Shown: positions 23,009 through 32,135, numbered from the stretch's first letter. The stretch is 42,031 bases of DNA from Acidimicrobiaceae bacterium (GCA_003169675.1 PNAT01000158.1:1-42031); one strand, 5' to 3'. The notes: generated by a model from the sequence alone, not told the origin. Translations and numbers: made by a program.

Positions 23009-24004
23009 CTACGGCCGGGTGGCCGGGCTGAGGGTGAAGTTCGGGTCGAACAGGGTCGTCGGCTCCAGCGCAGCCTCAATGGCCGCCACGAAGTCGGGCT
23101 CCAGCACGATGTCGAGTGCCTTCACGTTGGCGGCAATCTGCTTGGGTCGGCTGGCCCCGATGATGGCGCTGCTCACGTTTTCGTTCTGCAGCACCCAGGC
23201 CAGGGCGACCGCGGCCGGGGCGTAGCCCGCTTCGGCACAGAGTGCGGCGTACGCCTGCACCGGCTCGAGCACGGCGTCGCGCAGGAGCCAACTCATCTCC
23301 TCGCCCTCGGGCCCGGTGGCTCGCGAGCCCCCGGGCACCTGGCCACCGGGGAGGTACTTGCCCGTCAGCACTCCCTGGGCCAGGGGTGACCACACGATCT
23401 GCCCCACGCCTTCCTTGACGCAGATCGGGACCACCTCGGCCTCAATCACCCGCCAGATGAGCGAGTACTGGGGCTGGTTGGAGATGATGCGGTCGAAGCC
23501 CATCTCGTCGGCCATGCGCAGGGCGTCGTCGATCTGCTCGGCGGACCATTCGGAGACACCGACATAGTGCACCTTGCCCTGGCGCACCAGGTCGTCGAAG
23601 GCGCGCAGCGTCTCCTCCAGCGGGGTGGCGTAGTCATAGCGGTGAGCCTGCAGGAGGTCGACATGGTCGGTCTGCAACCGTTCCAAGGAAGCGTGCAACG
23701 ACTCGATGATGTGCTTGCGGGAGAGGCCGCGGTTGTTGGGATTGGGCCCGGTGGGCCAGTACACCTTGGTGAAGATCTCGATGGAGTCACGCCGCTCACC
23801 CTTGAGCGCACGACCCAGCACCGACTCGGCCGCACCGATGGCGTAGGCGTCGGCCGTGTCGAAGGTTGTGATGCCCGAGTCGAGCGACACCTTGACACAC
23901 GCCACGGCGGCGTCCTCCTCAATCTGGCTGCCGTGGGTGATCCAGTTCCCATAGGAGAGCGCCGAGACGAGCATGCCCGACCTGCCGAGGTGGCGGTAGT
24001 CCAT
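23009..24004 (-). CDS. Aldo/keto reductase, potassium-channel beta-subunit-like (copy 2)
   Basis: 331 residues. The N-terminus MDYRHLGRSGMLVSALSYG is typical of the AKR6/AKR11-like group. Catalytic residues are Asp and Tyr in FDTADAYAIG, Lys in IFTKVYWP and His in LLQAHRYD. NQPQYSLIWR and GQIVWSPLAQGVLTGKY are signature segments, and the C-terminal IIGASRPKQIAANVKAL binds NADP. ATG at 24004 is chosen because the long upstream extension is out of character for the family and lies within the arfB promoter region. Divergent from arfB with 36 bp between starts. Confidence 0.9.
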   Translation of the reverse strand: MDYRHLGRSGMLVSALSYGNWITHGSQIEEDAAVACVKVSLDSGITTFDTADAYAIGAAESVLGRALKGERRDSIEIFTKVYWPTGPNPNNRGLSRKHIIESLHASLERLQTDHVDLLQAHRYDYATPLEETLRAFDDLVRQGKVHYVGVSEWSAEQIDDALRMADEMGFDRIISNQPQYSLIWRVIEAEVVPICVKEGVGQIVWSPLAQGVLTGKYLPGGQVPGGSRATGPEGEEMSWLLRDAVLEPVQAYAALCAEAGYAPAAVALAWVLQNENVSSAIIGASRPKQIAANVKALDIVLEPDFVAAIEAALEPTTLFDPNFTLSPATRP

Positions 24005-24040
24005 GACCCGGACTGTACCCGTTGGACGTACGCTCGGTCC

Positions 24041-24460
24041 GTGGCCAGCGAGGACGTCGTGCGCGTGCACCGCGGTCTGGACATCCCCCTGACCGAGATC
24101 ACGTGGCGTGCCACCACGTCGGGCGGTCCCGGGGGTCAACACGCCAACCGGACGCTCAGCCGCGTCGAAGTGCAATTCGATGTGGCCGCCTCGGCCACGC
24201 TCGGTCCCCGCCAACGCGCCCGCCTCCTGGAACGCCTGGGACCGGTGGTGCGCGCCGCCGCCTCAGACTCGCGTTCGCAATCCCGCAATCGGCAGGTGGC
24301 GCTGGAACGCCTGGCCTCGAAGTTGGACGAGGGGCTGCGGGTGGATCCCGATCGCCGGCCGACCCGGCCCACCAAGGGATCGAAGCTGCGACGGGTCGAG
24401 GACAAGCGGCGCCACTCGGAGACCAAGCGGCAACGGCGCACGCCCCGCGAGCACGACTGA
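24041..24460 (+). CDS. arfB: Alternative ribosome-rescue peptidyl-tRNA hydrolase ArfB (YaeJ-like)
   Basis: 139 residues, the normal length of ArfB. The catalytic GGQ motif is at 31-33 within TTSGGPGGQHANRTLSRVEV. This is the release-factor domain that frees peptides from stalled ribosomes without a stop codon. It has no codon-recognition domain. The basic C-terminal tail (RRVEDKRRHSETKRQRR) is the part that enters the empty mRNA channel in known ArfB. The GTG start at 24041 gives a protein that begins about 30 residues before GGQ, as expected. Convergent with surE. The same frame is open upstream but holds the opposite AKR gene. Confidence 0.9.
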   Translation: MASEDVVRVHRGLDIPLTEITWRATTSGGPGGQHANRTLSRVEVQFDVAASATLGPRQRARLLERLGPVVRAAASDSRSQSRNRQVALERLASKLDEGLRVDPDRRPTRPTKGSKLRRVEDKRRHSETKRQRRTPREHD

Positions 24461-24486
24461 CAAGGGGCTCAATGTGATTCCCGCCA

Positions 24487-25413
24487 TCAAGAGGGGAAGG
24501 CGAACTTCTCCAGGGCGGCCCCGAGGCCCCCGTCGAGGAGGCCCAGCAATTCGGGATCCTCATCGGCCTTGGGTCCCCGCAGTGCAGTGAGGGCCGCGAA
24601 GCCCTGCGCCACCAGGCTGGCGTCCTCGCTGGCATCGGCCAGCCCGATGTCGTCGGAGGGCGGGAACGGTGATCCGACGCTGAGCACGATCTCGCCCGCA
24701 TCTCCCGGCTCGCCCTCCATGACGGACCGGGCGGCTTCGGCCGCCGCCGGACCCTCCCGCTCGGGCCGGTTGGGGGCGTCCCATTCTCCGGTGCCATGGG
24801 CGGCCTTGATCAGGCCGGCACCGCTGACCCGGGCCCAGCGCAACCCGCGGATTTCAGCCAGCGGCAGGGCCGGCACATTGAGGTTGAGCACGGTGCCGAT
24901 CGGCGCCTCGACCAGCAGCGGGATGAGGGCGACGGCCAGGTCGGCCGCCGACTCCCAGGGATCGGGTCCCGGACCGGCCCGCAGGGAGACGGCCAGGGCA
25001 CTGATGCCCAATTGCGATGCGGTCAACGCTGCACCCACCGTGCCCGAGTGGAGGACGGAGCGCCCGACATTGACCCCGTGGTTGATGCCCGAGAGGACCA
25101 GATCGGGCTTGGACCCGACGGCACCGAGTGCGCCGGCGATCACCGAGAGCGCTGGTGAGGCGTCGAGGCCGTAGGCCTCCACCGCCTCGGCCCCTTCGAC
25201 CGAGGCCCTTTGGTAGGCGATGGTGGTCCTGTCGGTGACCGAGCCCACGGCCGCGCCGGCGCCGCTGTAGTTGGAACTCGGCGCCACCACGACGATCTCG
25301 TGGTTGGGGCCGCCCGCGGCGGCAGAGCTTACGGCCCAACCCACGAGCGCCCTGGTCAGAGCGGCCAAACCCGGTGCGCTCACCCCGTCGTCGTTGGTGA
25401 CCAGAACCTTCAC
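24487..25413 (-). CDS. surE: 5'/3'-nucleotidase SurE
   Basis: 308 residues. SurE is a metal-dependent phosphatase of nucleoside monophosphates (and short polyphosphate). Metal ligands are Asp8-Asp9 in VTNDDGVSAPG, the Ser in SSNYSGAG, and Asn in LSGINHGVNVG, all at their usual spacing. NLNVPALP is another conserved block. The C-terminal part is about 50 residues longer than in short SurE proteins and is rich in Glu and Ala. The start is GTG at 25413 (VKVLVTNDDG); the reading frame continues upstream but has no SurE-like sequence. A TACCGG-C-CCGGTA palindrome lies at 25426-25438, just upstream. Divergent from the epimerase gene. Confidence 0.92.
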   Translation of the reverse strand: MKVLVTNDDGVSAPGLAALTRALVGWAVSSAAAGGPNHEIVVVAPSSNYSGAGAAVGSVTDRTTIAYQRASVEGAEAVEAYGLDASPALSVIAGALGAVGSKPDLVLSGINHGVNVGRSVLHSGTVGAALTASQLGISALAVSLRAGPGPDPWESAADLAVALIPLLVEAPIGTVLNLNVPALPLAEIRGLRWARVSGAGLIKAAHGTGEWDAPNRPEREGPAAAEAARSVMEGEPGDAGEIVLSVGSPFPPSDDIGLADASEDASLVAQGFAALTALRGPKADEDPELLGLLDGGLGAALEKFAFPS

Positions 25414-25552
25414 GTCTGCGCACGCTACCGGCCCGGTACCTTTCCAGCGGACCATCCGGCGTGGTGTCACCCACCGTTCAGCCACCGGCCACCGGGCCCT
25501 CACGGGCCTGTGGCGCATCCCCGACCCCCGGGTCTGCTTCAATTCACCTGCC

Positions 25553-26497
25553 ATGACGCCCCGCGCCCCCCGAATTTCGGTCGCCTCGCCCACGGGGCAG
25601 CAGTGGCGCATCGGGCACGGCAGGCAGGAATTGGTGATCTGCGAGGTCGGGGCCACCCTGCGCTCGTACACCGTGGGGACCAACCCGGTGATCGATGGCT
25701 TCGGTCCCGACCAGTGGGCTCAATCCGGGCGCGGGCAGGTCCTGGCCCCCTGGCCCAACCGGTTGGCCGACGGCCGCTACGAGTTCAACGGCGTCATGGC
25801 CCAGGCGGCGCTCAACGAGCCCGAGCGCCGGAACGCCATCCACGGGCTGGTGCGCTGGCTCCCCTGGACCCTCCAGACCCGGCACCAGAACCAACTCTCG
25901 CTGCGCCTCCAGCTCCACCCCTCCCCGAGTTACCCGTTCTCACTCCTGCTCGAGTTGGCGTACCACGTCGGGCGCGACGGCCTCAGCGTCACCACCACGG
26001 CGCGTTCCATGGAGGAGGGCCCGGTGCCCTTCGGCCTCGGCTTCCACCCGTACCTGACCGCGGGGTCCCAGACGGTCGACGGTGCCATCCTCCACGTGCC
26101 CGCCCACCACACCCTCGATCTCGATGACCGGGGCCTACCGACCGGCGAACTCACCCCGGTGGCCGGCACCGAGCTGGACTTCACCACGGCGCGCTTCGTC
26201 GGCCCGGCGGTGCTCGATACGGCGTTCACCACCTTGGACAGGGACGCCGATGGCCGGGCCTGGGCCAGCCTCGATGCCCCTGGCGGGGACACCGGAGCCT
26301 CCCTGTGGGCCGATCCGGGCTTCCCCTATCTCATGGTCTACAGCGGCGACACGTTGGGTGAGGTGTCCCGCCGCCGCCAGGCCGTGGCCATTGAGCCGAT
26401 GACCTGCCCTCCCAATGCCCTGCGCACCGGCAAGGACCTGATCGCCCTGCTGCCGGGACAGGAGTGGTCGGCCAGCTGGGGCCTCGTCCCCCGATAG
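25553..26497 (+). CDS. Aldose 1-epimerase (galactose mutarotase-like)
   Basis: 314 residues, a beta-sandwich mutarotase that interconverts sugar anomers. Conserved residues are Asn-Arg in WPNRLADGRYEF, His in IHGLVRWLPW, the catalytic His in GFHPYL, and the catalytic Glu in AIEPMTCPPNA near the C-terminus. Length is normal. ATG at 25553 lies just before the first beta strand. The gene for an SDR begins 26 bp after its stop, in the same direction. It may work in general sugar metabolism or on a hexose-6-phosphate-like substrate; the family does not say which. Confidence 0.9.
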   Translation: MTPRAPRISVASPTGQQWRIGHGRQELVICEVGATLRSYTVGTNPVIDGFGPDQWAQSGRGQVLAPWPNRLADGRYEFNGVMAQAALNEPERRNAIHGLVRWLPWTLQTRHQNQLSLRLQLHPSPSYPFSLLLELAYHVGRDGLSVTTTARSMEEGPVPFGLGFHPYLTAGSQTVDGAILHVPAHHTLDLDDRGLPTGELTPVAGTELDFTTARFVGPAVLDTAFTTLDRDADGRAWASLDAPGGDTGASLWADPGFPYLMVYSGDTLGEVSRRRQAVAIEPMTCPPNALRTGKDLIALLPGQEWSASWGLVPR

Positions 26498-26523
26498 GCG
26501 ACACGGGGAAGGGAGACCCTCAC

Positions 26524-27264
26524 ATGAGCGACGACGCAATGAAGGGCCACGTGGTGGTGGTGACCGGATCATCGAGCGGCATCGGGGCCGCCACGGCCCG
26601 CGCCTTCGCCGACACCGGGGCCGGCGTGGTCGTCAACTCATCGAAGTCGGTGGCCGACGGCCAGGCCGTGGCCGCATCGCTCCCCGACGCCTGTTACGTG
26701 CAGGGGGACATCGCGGTTATGAAGGACGTCCAGCGCATCGTCGACGCCGCCATCTCGCGCTGGGGCCGCATCGACACCTTGGTCAACAATGCCGGGACCA
26801 CCGCCGTGATCCCTCACCACGACCTGGAGGCGGCATCCGTCGACGTGTGGCGGCGCATCTTCGAGGTCAACGTCTTCGGGACGTGGGCCATGACGGTGGC
26901 CGCCATGCCCGCCCTGCGCCAGGCGCGCGGGTCGGTGGTCAACGTGGCCTCGGTGGCCGGAGTACGGCCCACGGGCTCGTCCATTCCCTATGCGGCCAGC
27001 AAGGCGGCCTTGGGACACATGACGGTGCTCCTGGCCAAGGTGGTGGGACCTGAGGTGCGAGTCAACGCGGTGGCGCCCGGCCTCATCGATACGCCGTGGA
27101 CGGCGGACTGGGATCTGGCGCGCCAGGTGGTCCAGGAGGTGACGCCCCTCAAGCGTTCCGGGCGCCCCGAAGATGTGGCCGAGATGATCCTGGCCCTGGC
27201 CCGCTCCTCGTACGTCACCGGTCAGGTCGTCGGCGTGGATGGCGGGCTGTCGATTGCAACCTGA
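26524..27264 (+). CDS. SDR family oxidoreductase (FabG-like)
   Basis: 246 residues. The cofactor motif is TGSSSGIGAA, followed by NNAG (LVNNAGTT), a catalytic Ser in VVNVASVAG, and Tyr-Lys in YAASK. PGLIDTPWTADW and the final GQVVGVDGG segment are typical of FabG/glucose-dehydrogenase-like SDRs. The Asn-Ser-Ser after beta-2 (VVNSSKS) suggests NADP. ATG at 26524 has GGGAG about 8 nt upstream; the longer frame would overlap the epimerase stop. Its 3' end overlaps the end of the convergent DUF2236 gene by 43 bp. Next to an epimerase it could act on a sugar, but the lipid role is equally possible. Confidence 0.88.
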   Translation: MSDDAMKGHVVVVTGSSSGIGAATARAFADTGAGVVVNSSKSVADGQAVAASLPDACYVQGDIAVMKDVQRIVDAAISRWGRIDTLVNNAGTTAVIPHHDLEAASVDVWRRIFEVNVFGTWAMTVAAMPALRQARGSVVNVASVAGVRPTGSSIPYAASKAALGHMTVLLAKVVGPEVRVNAVAPGLIDTPWTADWDLARQVVQEVTPLKRSGRPEDVAEMILALARSSYVTGQVVGVDGGLSIAT

Positions 27265-28202
27265 GGCGCAGCCACCTGAGGGGCGATCATCCAGCGCACG
27301 GCCCCGGCCAGGGCCCGGGTGAGGGGAATCACGGCCACGGTGTCGATGAGCAGGTCAAGCGAGGCGGGGGCGGACAGGCCGAGTTCCCGACGGGCCCAGC
27401 GGGGGAGCACGCCGACGGCAGCAGCAAGCAAGAGGCTGTAGACGGCGCGTTCCTCGGGACGTTGTGCCAACCCGCGGCGGAGCCAGTCCCTGGCTTGTCG
27501 GGCTTGCGGTCCGGCATAGAGCTCTGGGCGCAGGCGCCTGAAGTAACTCTCCACCTCATCGACCGAGCGCGGCACCCACTCGGCGCCCAGAGCCACGGCG
27601 ACCGGGGCCACTTCCTCGTAGTACGCGTCGCATTGCGCGGCGCTGAGAGCGCGGGGCCCGAAACGGCGAGCCGACTCCAAGAAGCTGGACACCTCGGCCA
27701 CATGGATGAAGGTCACCAGGTCAGGGTCGCCGGCTGAGTAGGCACGCCCGTCGGGTGCGATGCCCTTCACCCGGCGGTGTACTCGCAGCACCTGCGCGAT
27801 CGCCTTCTCAGCCTCCGCCACCGTGCCGAATGTCGTCGTCCCGACGAACTCGGCCGTCCGGCGCAGCCGGCCCAGCGGATCTTCCTGGTAATTGGAGTGC
27901 TCGGCCACGCCGGCCATGGCCAGCGGGTGCAATGTCTGCAGGAGGAGGGCGCTGATGCCTCCGACGAGCATGGTGGGCAGGTCAGAGTGGACCACGCGGG
28001 CCATTCCATCGGGTGCCAGGTAGGAGTGGTCCGGATCCATCGACGGCGGCGGGGGATCGCCGGTGAGGCCGATGGCTCGCCGCACATTGCGGGCCAGGTC
28101 ATGGCGTGCCGGCTCAGCCAGCCCGCCCACCACACGCAGCGGCACTGCGGCCAGGGAACCGCCGAGCGCCGTGGCCCGCTCGACCGGATTGAGGGTGGGC
28201 AC
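27222..28202 (-). CDS. DUF2236 / oxygenase MpaB family protein (copy 2)
   Basis: 326 residues. It shares the DUF2236 scheme with the product of 11327-12190: ISALLLQTLHPLAMAGVAEHS, the Arg/His segment VLRVHRRVKG, DPDLVTFIHVAEVSSFL, and a Tyr/Phe-rich region. The two copies are clearly related but far apart in sequence. The first 50-60 residues have no family match; the GTG at 28202 is a guess and a start as late as the ATG of MDPDHSYLAP is possible. A hydrophobic C-terminal segment (TRALAGAVRWMIAP) may be membrane-associated. Divergent from the PanE-like gene (39 bp). Role unknown. Confidence 0.78.
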   Translation of the reverse strand: MPTLNPVERATALGGSLAAVPLRVVGGLAEPARHDLARNVRRAIGLTGDPPPPSMDPDHSYLAPDGMARVVHSDLPTMLVGGISALLLQTLHPLAMAGVAEHSNYQEDPLGRLRRTAEFVGTTTFGTVAEAEKAIAQVLRVHRRVKGIAPDGRAYSAGDPDLVTFIHVAEVSSFLESARRFGPRALSAAQCDAYYEEVAPVAVALGAEWVPRSVDEVESYFRRLRPELYAGPQARQARDWLRRGLAQRPEERAVYSLLLAAAVGVLPRWARRELGLSAPASLDLLIDTVAVIPLTRALAGAVRWMIAPQVAAPQVAIDSPPSTPTT

Positions 28203-28241
28203 CAGAAGAGCTTGGCACGGGGGGCGTGGCAGAGTGCAACC

Positions 28242-29216
28242 ATGCGCTTTGTGGTCCTGGGAGCCGGAGCCATCGGGGGAGCCGTCGGGGCCCGCCTTTT
28301 CCAGCGGGGAGCCGATGTCACGCTGGTGGCCCGGGGCGGGCATGCCGAGGCCCTGCGTTCCGGCCTGGTCCTCGAGGCGCCGGGGGAATCCGTGACGCTG
28401 CCCATCCCGGTCGTCACGGACCCGGCCCAGCTCACCTGGAGCGATGACACCGTCGTCCTGCTCGCCGTGAAAGGTCAGCACACCGATCACGCTCTCTCAC
28501 AGCTCACCGGAGCACCCTCGGACACACCGGTCGTCTGCATGCAGAACGGCGTCGAGAACGAGCGGCGCGTGCTGCGCCATTTTCCGCACACCTATGCCAT
28601 GTGCGTCATGTGCCCGGCCACCCACGTGCGTCCGGGCGTCATTCAGGTCCATTCGGCCCCGGTGACCGGACTGCTCGACCTGGGCTGCTTCCCCGTCGGA
28701 ATCGACGAGTTGGGTCAGGCCATCGCCGATGCCCTTGACGCCGCGGCGTTCCAATCCGTGGCCCGACCCGACATAATGCGGTGGAAATACCGCAAGCTCC
28801 TCATGAATCTGGCCAACGCCGTCGAAGCGCTCTGCGGACCCCCAGGTCGGAACAGCGCAGTGGCCAAGGAGGCGCAACGTGAGGGCACCGAGGCCCTGGA
28901 GGCGGCGGGGATCGCTGTGGCCAGCAAGGAGGAAGATCTGGCCCGCCGGGGTGACTTGATCCAGTTGCGGAACACCTCATCGGGGGAGTGGGGCGGGGGG
29001 TCGAGCTGGCAGAGCCTGGCTCGGAAGTCAGGATCCATTGAGGCGGAGTACCTCAACGGTGAGATCGTGCTCCTCGGTGGCCTTCACGGAGTGGCAACTC
29101 CGGTCAACGCCCTCCTCCAGCGGATGGCGGTGTGCGCCGCCGTCGAAGGAGCCCCACCCGGTGCATGGGGTGTCGAAGAGCTGAGAGAGTTGGCGGGGGT
29201 CCAGGGTGAGGAATGA
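28242..29216 (+). CDS. 2-dehydropantoate 2-reductase family protein (PanE/ApbA)
   Basis: 324 residues of the ketopantoate reductase fold. It begins MRFVVLGAGAIGGAVGARL, the NADP loop. VLLAVKGQHT and CMQNGVENE are family blocks. The catalytic Lys lies in KYRKLLMNLANA and the Glu in SIEAEYLNGEI, both at the expected places. True PanE makes pantoate for coenzyme A, but many actinobacterial relatives are side-pathway enzymes; no panB or panC is nearby. ATG at 28242. The stop overlaps the following DinB gene, which starts 11 bp before it. Confidence 0.83.
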   Translation: MRFVVLGAGAIGGAVGARLFQRGADVTLVARGGHAEALRSGLVLEAPGESVTLPIPVVTDPAQLTWSDDTVVLLAVKGQHTDHALSQLTGAPSDTPVVCMQNGVENERRVLRHFPHTYAMCVMCPATHVRPGVIQVHSAPVTGLLDLGCFPVGIDELGQAIADALDAAAFQSVARPDIMRWKYRKLLMNLANAVEALCGPPGRNSAVAKEAQREGTEALEAAGIAVASKEEDLARRGDLIQLRNTSSGEWGGGSSWQSLARKSGSIEAEYLNGEIVLLGGLHGVATPVNALLQRMAVCAAVEGAPPGAWGVEELRELAGVQGEE

Positions 29217-29691
29217 ACGGGCCGAGGGTTTCGCCGATGAGTTTGCCACGGCGAATCAGGAAGCCATTGACTTCGTCGGCTCGTGTTCGGAAGAACAGTG
29301 GCAGACCATCGTGCTCGGCGAGGAGTGGACGGTCGGAGTGGTGCTCCATCACATCGCCGAAAGTCACATGAATGGATTGCGCTGGCTGGAGTCCATGGCG
29401 CGCGGCGAGCCCGTCACGGACACCGTCGGTGACATTGAGGATAGAAATGTCGAACACGGCCGCCGAAGTTCGGGAGTCCCCATTGTCATGACGATCACCC
29501 TCCTCCGGGAGAACGGTCGGCGCACCGAGGAGGTGTTGCGGCGCCTCACCGATCAAGAATTGGCCCGCACGGCCCCGTTCGGACCGGCTGGAGGTCGCTT
29601 AATGCCCGCGGAAGGGATGGCAGCCGTGCTGGCCCGCCACGCTCGCGAACATCTCTCCCACGCCCGCGGCGCAATCCAGGGGAGCTCTTGA
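29206..29691 (+). CDS. DinB-like / maleylpyruvate-isomerase-fold protein
   Basis: 161 residues forming a four-helix bundle of the DinB_2/MDMPI type, often metal-binding and used by thiol-dependent enzymes (for example with mycothiol). The three-His set is suggested by VLHHIAESHM and the two His in ARHAREHLSHAR near the C-terminus. WTVGVVLHHI follows the usual W-x-x-x-x-v-l-x-H pattern. GTG at 29206 overlaps the panE-like stop, so the two are translated together. Function is not predictable from the fold. Confidence 0.75.
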   Translation: MRNERAEGFADEFATANQEAIDFVGSCSEEQWQTIVLGEEWTVGVVLHHIAESHMNGLRWLESMARGEPVTDTVGDIEDRNVEHGRRSSGVPIVMTITLLRENGRRTEEVLRRLTDQELARTAPFGPAGGRLMPAEGMAAVLARHAREHLSHARGAIQGSS

Positions 29692-29788
29692 CGGCTTGGA
29701 CGGCAGAAGCCCCACTCGTCGAGGCCGTGCGGCCCGGGATGAGTTCCTCCGATCACCTGACGCTCGGCCCCAGGCAACGAGGGCATCG

Positions 29789-32083
29789 TCAATCCCCGTG
29801 CAGCGCCGAGCGCACTTGCTCGAACGGCTCCAACTCCAGAGAGCCGGGTGTGTCGAACGTCACATGGTGCACGGCGCCCGTGAAGGGCGCCGGGAGGGAG
29901 TAGCGAGACGAGACGGGAAAGCCGGTGTCGTACCCGATGCGCAGCCCGGCCCCTCCATGCTGCAGAGCGATGGGCAGCATTCCGTCGACCTGGATCTCAC
30001 TGACGATGCCATCGTCAATCAGGAGCAACATCCGTCCCGGGACCTCGCCGCGCTCCACTTCGTAGAAGATCACGATTCGATGGTGACCCTCAGAAAGGAC
30101 CGTGGAGTCGTCCAGCTGCAGGGAGTCACCGGCCCGAGCGAAGGTGAAGTTCACATGGCCGTCGAGCATGTAGAGCGCAAAGCCCCCGAACCAGTCACCG
30201 AGAGCGCAAATGACGCCATTGGTGCTGGGCCCTCCGGCATCGATCTCCGCGGTCATGCGGAAGCCGCCCCACAGGAGGGGGACCGATTCATCGTGCACCG
30301 GCCCACCTCCGGGGTGGAACCTTGCGATAGGCCCGGCGGGCCACGTGGGGGGAATGAGGCCATGGATCCGTTCGGTGAGTCCATCAGAAATGGGCAAGAC
30401 CTGGTTGCGGCCCGCCTCGGCCGACCAGAGTTCGGTCAGCTGGCGTAACCGTCCGGGTTCCTCCGCTGAACGGTCGACCGCTTCGGAGAAGTCTTCCGAA
30501 AGGTTGAAGAGCTCCCATCGGTCTTCGTCGAAATCCCGACTGCCGACCGCGAGTTCTTCCTCATCGAGCACACCGGTCAGGATGTGATTGGTGGTCGCCT
30601 TCCACCCGTCGTGGTAGATGGATCGCGAGCCCATCATTTCGAAGTACTGCGTGCGGTGCACCTCCCCGGCGTCCGGGTCTTCGAGCGCCGCCAGGAGGCT
30701 CGTGCCATCCACCACTTGTTGGGGGACACCATCAACCTGGTCGGGGACCTCGAGGCCCACGGCGGCCAGGATCGTCGGCATCAGGTCGATGGCATGGGCG
30801 AATTGGGACCTCACGGTCCCGGGATTGGCAATGTGCTCGGGCCAGTGCATGATCATCGGGGTCCGCGTCCCCCCGAGCCAGGTGTAGCGCTTCCAGAGCT
30901 TGTGGGGGGTGTTGCCGGCCCACGCCCAGGCCCACGAATAGTGGCTGTAGCTGGTGAAGCCACCCCAATCGTCGTACTGGGCCAGGTTGCTCTCCAGGGA
31001 TTCTCGCAATTGTGCCGTGAAGCGGTGCTCGTTGGAGGTCCCGTCCTTCCCTCCCTCCGCGCTGGCGCCATTGTCCGAGAAGAGCATGACGAGGGTGTTG
31101 TCCAGCAGTCCGGAGTCCTGGAGTGAGGAGAGCACCCGCCCGATCTGAGCATCAGTGTGGGTCAGGAAGCCGGCGAACACCTCCTGCTGACGGGCGTGCA
31201 TCCGGCGCTCATCAGCGGTCAGGGCATCCCAGCCGCGAACCCACTCCGGACGCTCGGTAAGGATGGTGCCCTTGGGAGTGATCCCGGCGGCCAGCTGACG
31301 TTCGAATACCTCTTGGCGCCACGTATCCCAGCCCTGATCGAACGCTCCCCTATAGGTCTCGACCCACTCGGGTGCGACGTGGTGAGGCGAATGCATGGCT
31401 CCTAAGGCGAAGTAGAGGAAGAAGGGCTTGCCCGGCGAACCCTGTTGTTGATCCTGGACCATGCCAATGGCTTGATCAGCCAAATCCTCGCTCAGGTGGT
31501 AGCCCTCCTCGGGACGGCGGGGCGCTTCTATGTAGTGGTTGTCGCACACCAGGTTGGGTGCCCATTGATTGGTGTCACCCTGCAAAAATCCGTAATAGCG
31601 CTCGAAACCCACGCCGAGCGGCCACGTGTCAAAGGGCCCGGCAGCCGACCGCTGCCAGCGCGGGGTGAGGTGCCACTTGCCGACGGCCAGGGTTGAGTAA
31701 CCGGCATCGCGTAGCAACCTGGGCAAGGTCGCAGCAGATTTGGGCAATCGGGAGGTGTAGCCCGGAAAGGCCAAGGGAAGGTCGGCCAGAAAACCCATCC
31801 CGACCGCATGATGGTTCCGCCCCGTGAGGAACGAAGCTCGAGTCGGGGAGCACAGTGAGGTCACATGGAACCGGTTGAATGCCGCGCCGTTGCTGGCTAG
31901 CGAGTCGATGTGGGGTGTGGCAATGGTGGAGCCGAAGGAGCCCAAATGGCCGAACCCGGTGTCGTCCAGGACGATGGCGACGACGTTGGGGGCACCCGCG
32001 GGCGGTATCGGTTCGTTGGGAAATCGAGGGGTCGACTCAACCGCTCTGAATCCGATCTGCTGTGGAGGTTCGGCGTGGCTCAA
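29789..32083 (-). CDS. Arylsulfatase-type sulfatase (Cys-type, formylglycine-dependent)
   Basis: 764 residues. The sulfatase domain covers about 30-560. Metal ligands D40-D41 are in IVLDDTGFG. The maturation motif CSPTR starts at C78, which is converted to formylglycine by FGE or anSME; neither is in the window. VGKWHL, MHSPHH, FSDNG and WLGGTRTPM are further active-site blocks. The last 190 residues or so (from FHPGGGPVHDESVPLLWG) form a concanavalin/LamG-like beta domain. No signal peptide is visible, so a cytosolic enzyme is implied, unusual for an arylsulfatase. It would release sulfate from aryl or alkyl sulfate esters. ATG at 32083; convergent with the DinB-like gene. Confidence 0.9.
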   Translation of the reverse strand: MSHAEPPQQIGFRAVESTPRFPNEPIPPAGAPNVVAIVLDDTGFGHLGSFGSTIATPHIDSLASNGAAFNRFHVTSLCSPTRASFLTGRNHHAVGMGFLADLPLAFPGYTSRLPKSAATLPRLLRDAGYSTLAVGKWHLTPRWQRSAAGPFDTWPLGVGFERYYGFLQGDTNQWAPNLVCDNHYIEAPRRPEEGYHLSEDLADQAIGMVQDQQQGSPGKPFFLYFALGAMHSPHHVAPEWVETYRGAFDQGWDTWRQEVFERQLAAGITPKGTILTERPEWVRGWDALTADERRMHARQQEVFAGFLTHTDAQIGRVLSSLQDSGLLDNTLVMLFSDNGASAEGGKDGTSNEHRFTAQLRESLESNLAQYDDWGGFTSYSHYSWAWAWAGNTPHKLWKRYTWLGGTRTPMIMHWPEHIANPGTVRSQFAHAIDLMPTILAAVGLEVPDQVDGVPQQVVDGTSLLAALEDPDAGEVHRTQYFEMMGSRSIYHDGWKATTNHILTGVLDEEELAVGSRDFDEDRWELFNLSEDFSEAVDRSAEEPGRLRQLTELWSAEAGRNQVLPISDGLTERIHGLIPPTWPAGPIARFHPGGGPVHDESVPLLWGGFRMTAEIDAGGPSTNGVICALGDWFGGFALYMLDGHVNFTFARAGDSLQLDDSTVLSEGHHRIVIFYEVERGEVPGRMLLLIDDGIVSEIQVDGMLPIALQHGGAGLRIGYDTGFPVSSRYSLPAPFTGAVHHVTFDTPGSLELEPFEQVRSALHGD

Positions 32084-32135
32084 CGGGTCATCCTGAAGGC
32101 AATCCGATTGTCCATCTACTGAGGGTAGACCCCGA

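Noticed and set aside
25426-25438. TACCGG-C-CCGGTA palindrome upstream of surE
   Set aside because: GC-rich palindromes of this length are common here, and nothing else marks it as an operator.
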